DNA of 64,000 nucleotides. Origin: Chloroflexota bacterium (GTDB lineage Bacteria > Chloroflexota > Anaerolineae > UBA7937 > B3-Chlor). The notes under the pieces were generated by a model, which did not search any database, was not told the DNA's origin, and was given only the letters and a program-made list of their open reading frames with translations. The translations under genes were made by a program, and so were the position numbers. The stretch lies in NCBI GenBank assembly GCA_030603665.1, contig JAUVXJ010000005.1, positions 1 to 64,000 on the forward strand, in the 5' to 3' direction. Positions 8,105 through 17,623 of the stretch are shown piece after piece; position 1 is the first letter of the stretch, and each line of letters starts with the position of its first letter.

Positions 8105-10411
8105 GTGAGTAAGCGAGTTCGGGCAAAGCGCAAGGCACGGCTGCTGAAGGTAGCAGCCACACAAGCGAAACCGGCCACCGTATCGCTTCGACCGCTGCGG
8201 TTGGCGTTTCTCCTGCGCACCGATGCGTCGGGTGAAGCTGTCCTGACGTGTATCCGGCACAGCACTTCCGTGTGGGGAGGCGTTTTCAGCGCGCTAGTAC
8301 CCACAGATGGGCAAACACTTAGTGAAGACTGGTGGCAAGTGCTCCGTAACCACGACCCGGACATGATCGTCTGTTGTGGCTCGGTCAGCGGACGACTTCG
8401 AGGTCAAATCGGTGATCTCGTTCAGCCGTTTAACGTGGCGTCGTGGCCGGAGGACGATATGGACAGTCAGTCCTCGTCGCTCATACGTTCCGGCAGCCTA
8501 CCGATGGCGGGAGTTCTGCGGCACGTCTACGACGTGAATCGACCGATCGAGCAATCTAGGGTCCGTCTCGCCAAGGCGCCCGAGCACGCACCCCTGAGGT
8601 ATTGTGCCGCTGCTCAGTTCGGCCTGACGGGTGACGATCTTACGGAGATCTACACCGAGGCATTTCGCGCCGAGGTCATAGACCTTCGAGGTGGCGATTT
8701 CCGCGCGTACATGGCCGGGCTGTCCGTGTTCCGGGATCAGTTGTCGCCACTTGACATGACCAGATGGGGTATTAGCACTTCGGCCGAAGAGGGCCCTGCT
8801 CCCGCTGGACTAAGTCTAGTGTTCTTTGGCGCCGAGCGCTGGATCGAGGACTTGTGCGTCTTCTGGAACCTGAGAATGTGCCCGCACGTTGTGTACAAGG
8901 AGGTCATCGCCCTGCCTATCGATCTGCTCAGATCAAGGAGCAACCTGAACATCTTGGCTCGCTGGTGCAATGAAAACGTGCAAGGCGCCAACTACATTAA
9001 CCTCGTTTCGGCTACCGTCAGCAGACGTCGGCTGCTGGGACTGAGAAACAGGCTGAAACCCCTCTTGGGCGGTCGTATTCAGCTCGTGCACATCTGGCAC
9101 GATCGCTTCGGGATTGAGAGATTCCGCGCATTCGAGAGCGAGCATCCCAGGGAGGCGACTGCCGAAGACGGTGAGTTCAGGCTTGCAGTCCCCCGGCTCA
9201 AGTTGTCGGACGTCACCAGATCTGGCGACCAGTGGGTGCTGGACGTCGACTTCGCCGATCGCTTTCGTTCGAGGCTAGGGTATGTTCCGCCACGGTTCGG
9301 GGGGCTCAACCGCCTCCTTTTTGGGCAACCCTCCAACCTAGGGCTTCCGGCGCCTGACAACTCCCCCGCCCGACTCGCGCACAGTCGGCTGTCGTACCGC
9401 GTGCGGGACCGAACGGAGAACTTGCATGCATACCTCCCGGCTGCCGAGGCGCTTTTCGTCTCCCTGCTCGAGCGAAAGGGATATAGCTGCTCAACCACAG
9501 ACAAGTGCCGCTACATCACGGGTATCATCAACCTATTCGGAGGCTATTCCAAAGCCGACATGCTGCAGGACGGTAGCGTGCGACAGTTGTTGGAGCGCAT
9601 GTGCCGCTCCGGCGCTCACACAGCCGACGAGATGAGGCAGGTGTTGAGACCAGGGGACTCCGCAAGGGACGTGAGCGAACTCGTGCAAGACCTGGCGCGC
9701 GATGGCGTCTTCCTGCGTGGATACACAATCCAGTGCCCTGCCTGCGACCTGACTCAATGGTACCCCCTCCAGGCCCTATCAGAGGCCATGGCGTGCGCCG
9801 GGTGCCTCTCCGCCATCCAGCCGCCACCAGAGGCACCGTTCTCCTACAAACTGAATGAGTTAATGGTTCGCGGCATTCAGCAGGGCGCCATCCCGGTACT
9901 CTTGACCATTCTCGCCCTCTCGACGCTGGCCCGACGGAGCTTCCTACATGCCCCCGGCATCGAAGTGCGCCGTGGGGGCATCAGGACGGACCTAGACCTG
10001 CTGGCGTCCTGCGATGGTGAACTGCTGATGGCGGAATGCAAGGATTTGCGGCAAGGCTGTAGCCGCGAATCGGTACGGGAAATCGGCAGCACGCTAGAGG
10101 AGCTGGCACAGATTGCAGAGCATGTTGGAGCAAGGGTCATCTTCCTTAGCAGCCTCATGGAGGTCGCCCCGAAAGCTCTTGCGTCCCGCATCTGCCGTGT
10201 TGCCCGACGTCACGCGCACTTGGGGATACACATGATCTCGGGGCCAGACCTGACCCGAGGGTACCTCTGCGCCGCCGAAGCAGACACCCCCGCCTTGGGT
10301 CCTCCAGAAACCGATGTGAGGGCACATTTGCATGACTTTCTGCCAATGCCTCGTACCTCCGGTAGCGACGGCTGGTCGAGAGAATCCGGTCAATCGCGGG
10401 CGTATGCTTGA
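8105..10411 (+). CDS. Large uncharacterised protein: zinc ribbon plus C-terminal restriction-endonuclease-like domain (cassette gene 2)
   Basis: 768 residues. The basic N-terminus leads into an alpha/beta region with SVWGGVFSALVP and NHDPDMIVCCG. A long middle part carries no motif I can name. Near 544-567 two Cys pairs (CPAC...CAGC) form a probable zinc ribbon. Near 628-645 the pattern RTDLDLLA...LLMAECKDL is a PD-(D/E)XK active site (Asp, Glu-x-Lys), as in Mrr-type restriction domains. The start is GTG 8105 behind GAGGT. A zinc ribbon with a nuclease fold suggests a nucleic-acid sensor/effector. It lies between two other nuclease-like genes on the same strand. Function unknown; defence is inference. 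Confidence 0.7.
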   Translation: MSKRVRAKRKARLLKVAATQAKPATVSLRPLRLAFLLRTDASGEAVLTCIRHSTSVWGGVFSALVPTDGQTLSEDWWQVLRNHDPDMIVCCGSVSGRLRGQIGDLVQPFNVASWPEDDMDSQSSSLIRSGSLPMAGVLRHVYDVNRPIEQSRVRLAKAPEHAPLRYCAAAQFGLTGDDLTEIYTEAFRAEVIDLRGGDFRAYMAGLSVFRDQLSPLDMTRWGISTSAEEGPAPAGLSLVFFGAERWIEDLCVFWNLRMCPHVVYKEVIALPIDLLRSRSNLNILARWCNENVQGANYINLVSATVSRRRLLGLRNRLKPLLGGRIQLVHIWHDRFGIERFRAFESEHPREATAEDGEFRLAVPRLKLSDVTRSGDQWVLDVDFADRFRSRLGYVPPRFGGLNRLLFGQPSNLGLPAPDNSPARLAHSRLSYRVRDRTENLHAYLPAAEALFVSLLERKGYSCSTTDKCRYITGIINLFGGYSKADMLQDGSVRQLLERMCRSGAHTADEMRQVLRPGDSARDVSELVQDLARDGVFLRGYTIQCPACDLTQWYPLQALSEAMACAGCLSAIQPPPEAPFSYKLNELMVRGIQQGAIPVLLTILALSTLARRSFLHAPGIEVRRGGIRTDLDLLASCDGELLMAECKDLRQGCSRESVREIGSTLEELAQIAEHVGARVIFLSSLMEVAPKALASRICRVARRHAHLGIHMISGPDLTRGYLCAAEADTPALGPPETDVRAHLHDFLPMPRTSGSDGWSRESGQSRAYA

Positions 10412-10541
10412 TTCTCACTGGAGCCGTTGCCGGCGGATGGTCGACAATCGAACGATGAGATGACACGCATCTACCAGATCCGCGATTCTTAGCCCGGAGA
10501 ACCCTCACTGCATCAACACCATCGATGAAACTCGGGGCCAT

Positions 10542-11261
10542 GTGCCGCCCACTCCGCCAAGGAAAATGACTCCCCACAAGGCAGCTCTAGGCGACGCGCT
10601 CCAAAGCACAACCAGGGAGGCCATGTCATGTCTCGCTGGTTTGTTCAGGCAGGACCCGACTGCTTTCGTCGGAGACGCGGAACTGTGTTCCAGACTCTCA
10701 GCCCTTCTGGCAGGCCATTCCTCATTCACCGTGGAGACGCCCGACGGACCCGTGTCCCTGACCAGCCAGCAGTACCCCACTCCCTTCAAGTGCCAGATGG
10801 GCGATTTGAGATTCGAGGTGCTGGAGGACGGCGCACGTGCCGAGCGCGGGCGCTACGACCTTGTCATTCTCAATCCATGGTGGGTGGACAAGGTCTCTCC
10901 AGAGGCCACCAATAGCGACGATTTCGCCTTGTTCCGCCAGGAGATCAGAGACGCCGCAAAGCCGGAAGATCCCCCCCTGTGTCTCGTCGGTATCGAGATT
11001 CACCTGGTGCGATCCGAGCGGGCACGCCTGGCTGACTACAGTCGCATACGCCAGGGCTATCGCAAGCTGCTGCTGTCGGGCAGTCTACCCAACGGATGGC
11101 GATTCATGGACCACCGGTACATGCTCGTCTACAGCCAACACTCGCAGCCCCACGAGGCAAAGTGGAGAGAGCTGATGGAGACCGCGTGGGCCGGAGACGT
11201 CGACCCCAGGAACGTCCGGCTGGCCTGGACCTCTCCTCAGGGAACCAGATGGTCGGGTTGA
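10542..11261 (+). CDS. Uncharacterised protein with degenerate PD-(D/E)XK-like motif (cassette gene 3)
   Basis: 239 residues from GTG 10542; an in-frame ATG at 10566 behind AAGGA is an equally good start (231 residues). The core ERGRYDLVILNPWW (D106), followed by LCLVGIEIHLV (E152, with His at the usual Lys position), resembles the Asp...Glu-x-Lys array of restriction-like folds, in a possibly altered form. The C-terminal LADYSRIRQGYRKLL and MDHRYMLVYS look like ordinary helix/strand structure. It follows gene 2 after 130 bp and ends 76 bp before the acyl-CoA synthetase promoter, so it closes the cassette. No family assigned. Confidence 0.6.
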   Translation: MPPTPPRKMTPHKAALGDALQSTTREAMSCLAGLFRQDPTAFVGDAELCSRLSALLAGHSSFTVETPDGPVSLTSQQYPTPFKCQMGDLRFEVLEDGARAERGRYDLVILNPWWVDKVSPEATNSDDFALFRQEIRDAAKPEDPPLCLVGIEIHLVRSERARLADYSRIRQGYRKLLLSGSLPNGWRFMDHRYMLVYSQHSQPHEAKWRELMETAWAGDVDPRNVRLAWTSPQGTRWSG

Positions 11262-11336
11262 GCGTTCCAATCCTCACTCGCTCGTCCCTTCTCATGTAGC
11301 AGCGTGAGATGTGAGCCGAGGCCATCCTGCCCCGTA

Positions 11337-11365
11337 TTGATTCACCTCTCTCTCCATGCTATAAT
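11337..11365 (+). promoter_or_regulatory. Sigma-70 promoter of the acyl-CoA synthetase gene
   Basis: TTGATT (11337-11342), 17-nt spacer, TATAAT (11360-11365). Transcription from about 11372 leaves a leader of roughly 140 nt before the ATG at 11515. The leader can fold a stem between CCGGGCA and TGCCCGG near 11393-11418, so part of the control may be in the RNA. Confidence 0.75.
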
Positions 11366-11514
11366 CTCCATCGATGCCACAGGTAACGCCGGGCATCGCG
11401 CTCCTGTGCCCGGTTTGCCCTCGGGGAGCGTCCCTTCGGGTCGACCCCAGGGGCAATCGCAGATGTCTGGCCAAGACGTGGTCACACGACCGTCAGCCCC
11501 ACGAGGTGAAAGAT

Positions 11515-13413
11515 ATGGAACGCACCATGTTCGACTACTTCCATAGAACCGTGGAGCGATTCCCCGACAGGGACTTCCAGCGCATCAAGAAGGGCAAGTC
11601 CTTCTACGGAGTAACCTACCAGCAAGCCTATGAGAAAGTCCTCGAGACAGGCACCGGCCTGATCAGCTTTGGCGTCGGAAAGGGCGACTACGTCGGAGTG
11701 ATCTGCGACAATCGCCCAGAATGGATACTGATCAACCTGGCCCTCCAAGGGATCGGCGCACCCGACGTGCCCCGCGACTCGGCGGTTCCCCTGCCCGAAT
11801 TAAGGAGCATAATCGACGACTGCAAACCAAGATTCCTGATCGTCGAGGACGAGGAGGTACTGGATAGGATACTTCCCCTCATGGACACCTTCCCCTCCAT
11901 ATCGGGCCTATTCGTCATAGACGGCGCCTCCAGAGTGGGCGAGAACGTGTACTCCCTTGATGACGTGCTCACCGAAGGCAGAACTCAGCTGGAACGCGGT
12001 AGCAACGCACTGCTGGAAGCGGCCGAGCGGGTGTCGCCAGATGACGTATCAACCATCGTCTACACATCCGGCACTCAGGGTATCCCCAAGGGCACCATCA
12101 TCATGCACGCCAGTTTCTCCTACATCTTTGAGGTTGTACCACCGCTCCTGGACTTGACGGAGAATGACCGAGTTCTGAGCTTTCTGCCGCCCTGGCACCT
12201 CTTAGAGAGGGCCATAGATTACATCGTCTTCGCCCTGGGCGCGTCCATGTCCTACACCACCCCTAAAGACGTCCTGAGGGACATTGCGCTGGAGAAGCCG
12301 ACTTTCTTCGTCTCAGTGCCCAGAGTTTGGACCGCGGTTTACGAGCGGGCGCGCACGGAGATGAAGCGTCAAAGACCACCGCTCGACCGCCTGCTGCCTG
12401 GCCTGGTCGAAAAGGCCATCCTCTACAAGAAGGCCATCAACAGGAGAAAGGGGAGGTATCCATATCCGACGAAGGATGCGGGTGGTCGAGTCAGAGCCTG
12501 GAGGGATTCCGCATCCAATTTCGTGGCTTACAGGATCGCCGACCTTCTGGTCTTTTCTCGGTTGCGGAAAATGCTTGGAGGAGAACTGAGGGGGGCTGTG
12601 TTCGGCGGGGCTCACCTGCCTGAGCACGTAGAGGATTTTCTTGACGCCGCTGGGCTAGAGGTGGTGGAGGCTTACGGCATGACAGAAGCAGCCCCAGTCC
12701 TTACCGTCAGGCTCTTCGGGGGGACGTTGTACACCGCCGGCAAGCCCATCCCCGGGACCGAAATCCAGATCTTGGACGAATACCTCAATCCTGTGGAACC
12801 GGGTACAACGGGCGTCATCTACGCCAGAGGTCCCCAAGTGATGAAGGGATACACGAGTCAGGAACTCACAAGGAGGGTCCTGTCGCCGTCTTCGGACGGC
12901 CAATCACTGAAGTGGTACAACACCGGGGATTTCGGAGTGATGACTCCTACCGGTGACCTGAAGATCTTGGGCAGAGTTGGTGATGACTTCAAGCTAGTCA
13001 ATGGGGAATGGGTGATCCCACAACCCATAGAGGACATGATTCGCACCAGCCAGTTCATCCACGAGGTCATGCTGGTGGGCGCAGACAAGAAGTTCGTGGG
13101 CGCCCTGGTCTTCCCCGAGTGGGACAGCCTCGAACGATACGCCAGGGAACACAGCATCAACTATCCAACCGACGACAGGGAAGCCGGGCACATTGCGCTG
13201 TCAAGGAATGAGAAGCTGAGGGCACTGATCGCAGGGGAGATACGGGAAAGGGTATCCGCTGAGAAGGGCATCAGACCTTGGGAAGAGATCGTGAAGTTCG
13301 CCATTGTCCCGCAGGAGCTGCGTTCAGGGGTAGAACTGACGGCAACAATAAAGCTCAGAAGACACTTCATCAGGCAGGAGTACGCGCAACTAATAGACGA
13401 CCTGTATCAATAG
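11515..13413 (+). CDS. Long-chain fatty-acid-CoA ligase (AMP-binding)
   Basis: A 632-residue adenylating enzyme that makes acyl-CoA from a fatty acid, ATP and CoA. Seen in order: the FACS-type N-terminus (FDYFHRTVERFPD), P-loop YTSGTQGIPKGT, linker FVSVPRVW, the EAYGMTEAAPV adenine-site block, YNTGDFGVM with Asp, GRVGDDFKLVNGEWV, and the C-terminal catalytic Lys in LTATIKLRR. The P-loop has Gln where Thr is usual (SGTQG for SGTTG). I choose the ATG at 11515 (GAGGTG six bases upstream) because the extra 47 residues from 11374 do not look like the family. It has its own promoter; otsA follows after 158 bp. Confidence 0.88.
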   Translation: MERTMFDYFHRTVERFPDRDFQRIKKGKSFYGVTYQQAYEKVLETGTGLISFGVGKGDYVGVICDNRPEWILINLALQGIGAPDVPRDSAVPLPELRSIIDDCKPRFLIVEDEEVLDRILPLMDTFPSISGLFVIDGASRVGENVYSLDDVLTEGRTQLERGSNALLEAAERVSPDDVSTIVYTSGTQGIPKGTIIMHASFSYIFEVVPPLLDLTENDRVLSFLPPWHLLERAIDYIVFALGASMSYTTPKDVLRDIALEKPTFFVSVPRVWTAVYERARTEMKRQRPPLDRLLPGLVEKAILYKKAINRRKGRYPYPTKDAGGRVRAWRDSASNFVAYRIADLLVFSRLRKMLGGELRGAVFGGAHLPEHVEDFLDAAGLEVVEAYGMTEAAPVLTVRLFGGTLYTAGKPIPGTEIQILDEYLNPVEPGTTGVIYARGPQVMKGYTSQELTRRVLSPSSDGQSLKWYNTGDFGVMTPTGDLKILGRVGDDFKLVNGEWVIPQPIEDMIRTSQFIHEVMLVGADKKFVGALVFPEWDSLERYAREHSINYPTDDREAGHIALSRNEKLRALIAGEIRERVSAEKGIRPWEEIVKFAIVPQELRSGVELTATIKLRRHFIRQEYAQLIDDLYQ

Positions 13414-13571
13414 GTGGACGGGGGTGGCTTTCGGGCGCGATCATCGCGCCATCCCGCGGACTACCTGGATTCCATAGTACACCAGATGCCGTCTTAGACG
13501 GTGGGCAGGGTGCAGGCTCGGGGTTCCGCCGCGCCAGTCGATCCTGAGACACTTGTCGCCAGGGGTGAACC

Positions 13572-15110
13572 ATGAGCGAGTCACCAGTGAATCCGCCTAG
13601 CCTTCGAAGCCGCCGGGCGCGCCTGCGGCGATTGGTCCGCCAACTCTTCGCCGAGCGCTCTTTGATCATCGCCTCCAATCGCGGTCCTGTGACCTTCGAG
13701 AGGGCACGATCGGGCAGGGTGCGAGCCACCCGTGCCCCGGGTGGTATGGTAAGCGCCGTCAGCGCCATCAGTCGATATGCGAACCCCATCTGGATCTGTA
13801 GCCCCATGACATCTGTGGATCGGGAGATGGCGGAGGAGCATGCCGGTGAACTGATCCCCTATTCAACTAGAGACTACGACTTCCGCATCCGATTCGTGCT
13901 CACGGACGAGGAATCCTACCGTCAGTACTACTTGACAGTGAGCAACCCCCTGCTGTGGTTCTTGCAGCATTACATGTGGGACCTGGTGCGCGTGCCCACC
14001 TTCGACGCCGACGAGTGGTCGGCATGGCAGAGCTACCAGCAAGTCAATCAGGCCTTCGCAGACACTATCGCCGCGCAAGCCGCAAATGGCGGCAAGCCCA
14101 CCATTATCATACTGCAGGACTACCACCTGTACCTGTGCCCGGGAGCGCTAGCGCCCTTGCTGCCAGACGACTCACTGCTCTCCCAGTTCATTCATATCCC
14201 CTTTCCCGGCCCCGACTACTGGATGGTTCTTCCTCCCGCCATCCGTGAGCAGATACTGGCCAGCCTCTGCTGCAACCATGTGCTGGGCTTTCACACCAAG
14301 CGGTACGCCCTGAGCTTCCTGCGATCCTGCGAGAGCCTGCTGCCGGGTGCCAGAGTTGACTATTCGGAAATGGTCGTGCAGCGTGCTGGCAAGACATTGT
14401 TTGTCCGCACTTACCCCATTTCTGTAGATCTGAGATCCCTCCGCAGGTTGGCGAAAGCCCGCAAGACTTCCCAAGAACGCCAACACCTCCTTAGGCGCCT
14501 GGGAGAGCAAACCATAGTTAGAGTAGACCGTATTGACCCCAGCAAGAACATCGTCCGCGGCTTCAAGGCGCTGGATCTGCTGTTCAACCGCCATCCAGAA
14601 CACCTGGGCCGTGTACGGATGCTGGGGTTGTTGGTCCCCTCCCGGCTGGGTATTGAGGAGTACCGCAAGTACCTGGACGAGGTGATCGTGACAGCTCAGC
14701 GACTGAACCTCAAGTACGGAGACCGTGAGTGGGAGCCGGTGAAGCTGATCGTTGGAGAAGACCGAGCTCGCGCCATCGCCGCCATGCAGCTCTATGACGT
14801 CCTCCTGGTGAACCCCATCATCGACGGAATGAATCTAGTGGCCAAAGAGGGACCGGTAGTGAATGAACGGGACGGCGTGCTTGTCATATCCGAAGGTGCT
14901 GGAGCATCCGCGGAGTTGTCAGAGGCAGCTCTCGTGGTGTCACCCTATGATGTAGTGCAGACGGCGGAGGCCCTGCATCGAGCCCTCACCATGTCCCCTG
15001 AGGAGAGAGCCGAGCGGGCCACCAAGTTGCGCAGTAGCATGGAGCAGCGGACAGTGGGCGACTGGCTGTACGATCAACTCGTGGATCTGTCTCAGCTCCT
15101 GCCGGACTAG
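13572..15110 (+). CDS. otsA: Trehalose-6-phosphate synthase (GT20)
   Basis: 512 residues; transfers glucose from a nucleotide sugar to glucose-6-phosphate. Family blocks present: ASNRGPVTFE, PGGMVSAV, LQDYHLYLCP, HIPFPGPDYW, LGFHTKRYA, VDRIDPSKNIVRG (phosphate and nucleotide binding) and NPIIDGMNLVAKEG. The usual His before DYHL is Gln here. The gene ends 15 bp before the phosphatase otsB, so the two form the standard two-step trehalose pathway for osmotic or desiccation protection. Start ATG behind AGGGGTGAACC. Confidence 0.92.
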   Translation: MSESPVNPPSLRSRRARLRRLVRQLFAERSLIIASNRGPVTFERARSGRVRATRAPGGMVSAVSAISRYANPIWICSPMTSVDREMAEEHAGELIPYSTRDYDFRIRFVLTDEESYRQYYLTVSNPLLWFLQHYMWDLVRVPTFDADEWSAWQSYQQVNQAFADTIAAQAANGGKPTIIILQDYHLYLCPGALAPLLPDDSLLSQFIHIPFPGPDYWMVLPPAIREQILASLCCNHVLGFHTKRYALSFLRSCESLLPGARVDYSEMVVQRAGKTLFVRTYPISVDLRSLRRLAKARKTSQERQHLLRRLGEQTIVRVDRIDPSKNIVRGFKALDLLFNRHPEHLGRVRMLGLLVPSRLGIEEYRKYLDEVIVTAQRLNLKYGDREWEPVKLIVGEDRARAIAAMQLYDVLLVNPIIDGMNLVAKEGPVVNERDGVLVISEGAGASAELSEAALVVSPYDVVQTAEALHRALTMSPEERAERATKLRSSMEQRTVGDWLYDQLVDLSQLLPD

Positions 15111-15125
15111 AGAAACCAGCTCGGA

Positions 15126-15929
15126 ATGGATCGCGCCGAAGCCCTCGAATACCTCCTGAACACACAGCCTCTCGCCCTGGCCACCGACTTCGATGGCACC
15201 ATCAGCGAGATCGCTTCAACCCCTGAGCTGGCAGCGGTGGACCCCAGGTCCCGCGAGTTACTTACTAGGCTCGCCGACAGGCTACCCCTGGTGGCAGTCA
15301 TCTCCGGAAGAGGAGTGGAAGATGCGCGCCGCCTCGTAGGTTTGCCGGGGATTGTCTATCTGGGCAACCACGGGCTAGAGCGATGGGAAGACGGTGCCGC
15401 CCACGTTGAGCCCTTGGCATTGAGTTACCATGTCGCCCTGAGATCGATACTTGAAGCGGCGCGCCCGGCACTGAAGCTGCCCGGTTTGGTCATCGAAGAG
15501 AAGGAGACCGGGGCCTCAATTCACTACCGTCTGACATCTGACCCCGCCGTCGCCAGGGAGCAAGTGATCTCAGTGCTGCGAGACCTGACAGAAGACACAG
15601 GAATCCAACTGGTGGAGGGTCGTCGGGTAGTCGAGTTGAGGCCATCTCTCGACGTCAACAAGGGGACGGCCCTCTTTGACCTGCTCACGAGACACCCTGT
15701 CAGAGCTGCCGTCTATGCTGGGGACGACAGGACTGACCTGGATGCCTTCACAGGCTTGCGCCGCTGGGGGCAGCAGGAAGGTGGCAGATCGCTGGCCGTG
15801 GCGATCAGCTCCCCGGAGATGCCGGCTGGCCTCAGACAAGCGGCGGATGTCGTCGTGGAGGGAGTGGAGGGTTGGGCAGATCTCATGGACGCCCTCTTGA
15901 TCAGGCTCGATGCTGAGAATGAACTCTAG
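15126..15929 (+). CDS. otsB: Trehalose-6-phosphate phosphatase (HAD family)
   Basis: 267 residues; removes the phosphate from trehalose-6-phosphate. HAD motifs: ATDFDGTISE with the nucleophile Asp, VISGRG, LGNHGLE, the Lys in VNKGTALFDL, and YAGDDRTDLDAF for magnesium. Immediately downstream of otsA and co-oriented, so almost certainly co-transcribed. Confidence 0.92.
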   Translation: MDRAEALEYLLNTQPLALATDFDGTISEIASTPELAAVDPRSRELLTRLADRLPLVAVISGRGVEDARRLVGLPGIVYLGNHGLERWEDGAAHVEPLALSYHVALRSILEAARPALKLPGLVIEEKETGASIHYRLTSDPAVAREQVISVLRDLTEDTGIQLVEGRRVVELRPSLDVNKGTALFDLLTRHPVRAAVYAGDDRTDLDAFTGLRRWGQQEGGRSLAVAISSPEMPAGLRQAADVVVEGVEGWADLMDALLIRLDAENEL

Positions 15930-15997
15930 TCCCACTTGCTCCCATTCTCCACAGAGAGTATCACTCTGACATAGAATCGAGCGACGGAGAGATCACG

Positions 15998-16483
15998 ATG
16001 AGAGCCAGAGCACTATATCTGATCACCTTGGCCTGCCTTGCCTCGGTGCTTGCCGGCTGCGATTTGCTGCCCCCGAGCATATCAAACCGACTCCTGGCCC
16101 AGGTCGCCCAGCAGGAGCAGGAATGGCTCGAAAAGGACATCGACAGCTATCACATCGTGGTCTTACACGTCAGCAGCGTGTGGCACGCGCAGACACACGA
16201 GATCACAGTCAGAGCCGGCGAGGTAGTCGACCAATCAGCATCTTGCATCCCGGCCCCGACTGAAAACGGCAAATGCGAGGTGCGGGCCTTCGATGCCGAG
16301 GAGTATACCGTCCCGGGCCTCTTCGAACGTGCTCGATCGCTAGCCCAGTTTGACGACGGGGAGTGGACCGAGATTGAGTTCGATCCAATCCATGGCTATC
16401 CAACCGGCATATGGTACGACCATCCTGAGATACTGGATGAGGACTCGTACTGGGGAGTGCGGTCGTTCGAGATTCTGGACTAG
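15998..16483 (+). CDS. Small lipoprotein, DUF6174-like
   Basis: 161 residues with a lipoprotein signal (hydrophobic LYLITLACLASVLAGC, lipobox Cys near residue 21). The mature part contains YHIVVLHVSSVWHAQTHEITVRAGEVV and a C-terminal EIEFDPIHGYPTGIWYDHPE block. That pattern of a short beta-rich repeat ending in a GYPT...D motif is like DUF6174 lipoproteins. Role unknown; it would sit on the outer face of the membrane. Start ATG behind GGAGAGATCACG. Confidence 0.75.
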   Translation: MRARALYLITLACLASVLAGCDLLPPSISNRLLAQVAQQEQEWLEKDIDSYHIVVLHVSSVWHAQTHEITVRAGEVVDQSASCIPAPTENGKCEVRAFDAEEYTVPGLFERARSLAQFDDGEWTEIEFDPIHGYPTGIWYDHPEILDEDSYWGVRSFEILD

Positions 16484-16612
16484 GTTGCAGCGTGTGCCCT
16501 GGAGTGCACAGACATCAGCAGCTGCCCGGTCTGGGCGACATTCACATGTCCGGCGCGAGTAAGCATAGACAATTCATCTCACACCCGCACGCGTGAGAAG
16601 GAGCACAAACAC

Positions 16613-17356
16613 ATGGGAAGGCGATTCAACTGGCAGATAGCTCTAGGTATATCCCTCGTTGCGCTCTCCGCCCTCGTTTACTTTGTACACTTTCTGATCT
16701 TCCGAGATGCACACCACATCTTCATCTACATGATCGGGGACATAGCGTTCGTGTTCATCGAAGTCCTGATGGTCACGCTGATCATTCATGGTGTCCTGAG
16801 TCTGAGAGAGAAGCGCGCCATCATGGACAAGCTGAACATGGTCATTGGCGCCTTCTTCAGCGAGGTGGGCACTAACCTGTTGAAGGTCTTCTCCAACATG
16901 GATCCGGAATCTTTCAGAGTGAGACGTGGCCTGATCCTCACCGCTGGCGCCTCCCAGAGCGATTTCTCCTCGCTAAGGCGGAATCTCGAGGCCCATGACT
17001 ATTTGGTGAGCACGGACCTCGACGCTCTGGAGGAGCTCCAATCGTTTCTGGTGGGCAGACGCAATTTCCTGCTCAGACTGCTGGAGAACCCCAACCTGCT
17101 CGAACACGAGTCTTTCTCGGATCTGCTCTGGGCAGTTTTCCATCTCACTGACGAACTCGCCCACCGACGGGATGTGCGAACACTGCCGGAGACTGACTAT
17201 GAGCATCTCTCAGATGACGTGGCAAGGGTGTATGAGCTGCTGGCCGCGGAGTGGCTGGCCTACATGAAGCACCTGCGCGACAACTACCCGTACCTCTTCT
17301 CCCTGGCCATAAGAACCAACCCCTTCGACCCCGACGCATCACCGGAAGTAGTTTGA
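16613..17356 (+). CDS. Hypothetical membrane protein with two N-terminal TM helices
   Basis: 247 residues. Two hydrophobic helices (about 8-30 and 40-65) are followed by a soluble, largely helical domain rich in charged residues (REKRAIMDKLNMVIGAFFSEVGTNLLKVFSNMD, then paired helices to the C-terminus). I do not recognise a family. It lies 32 bp upstream of the PspC gene on the same strand, so a membrane-stress role is possible but only by context. Start ATG behind GAAGGAGCAC. Confidence 0.75.
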   Translation: MGRRFNWQIALGISLVALSALVYFVHFLIFRDAHHIFIYMIGDIAFVFIEVLMVTLIIHGVLSLREKRAIMDKLNMVIGAFFSEVGTNLLKVFSNMDPESFRVRRGLILTAGASQSDFSSLRRNLEAHDYLVSTDLDALEELQSFLVGRRNFLLRLLENPNLLEHESFSDLLWAVFHLTDELAHRRDVRTLPETDYEHLSDDVARVYELLAAEWLAYMKHLRDNYPYLFSLAIRTNPFDPDASPEVV

Positions 17357-17387
17357 AGACTCATCTCAGCAAACCAAGGAGGCATCT

Positions 17388-17588
17388 ATGAAACGACTCT
17401 ATCGCTCCAGCGAGGACAGAATGATATCGGGCGTCTGTGGGGGCATCGGCGAGGTATACGGGATTGACCCCACCTTGCTCAGGCTAGGGCTCGTCCTTCT
17501 TGGGCTGGTCACGGCAATCCTGCCGATGCTGGTGGTCTACATCTTGGCGACAATCATCATACCCGTGGGGCCCCTGCCGGAGGAGTAG
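17388..17588 (+). CDS. PspC-domain membrane protein
   Basis: 66 residues, the full length of a stand-alone PspC domain: KRLYRSSEDRMISGVCGGIGEVYGIDP followed by LRLGLVLLGLV and a second hydrophobic stretch ending IIIPVGP. PspC proteins sit in the cytoplasmic membrane and take part in envelope-stress responses. Good ribosome site (AAGGAGG) eight bases before the ATG. No pspA or pspB is nearby. Confidence 0.92.
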   Translation: MKRLYRSSEDRMISGVCGGIGEVYGIDPTLLRLGLVLLGLVTAILPMLVVYILATIIIPVGPLPEE

Positions 17589-17623
17589 CTAGACGAGGGC
17601 AGACCCTCGGGGTCAGGACGCCT

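Noticed and set aside
17594..17609. Hairpin CGAGGG/CCCTCG after the PspC gene as a terminator
   Set aside because: Only six base pairs and no T-run; not strong enough to list.
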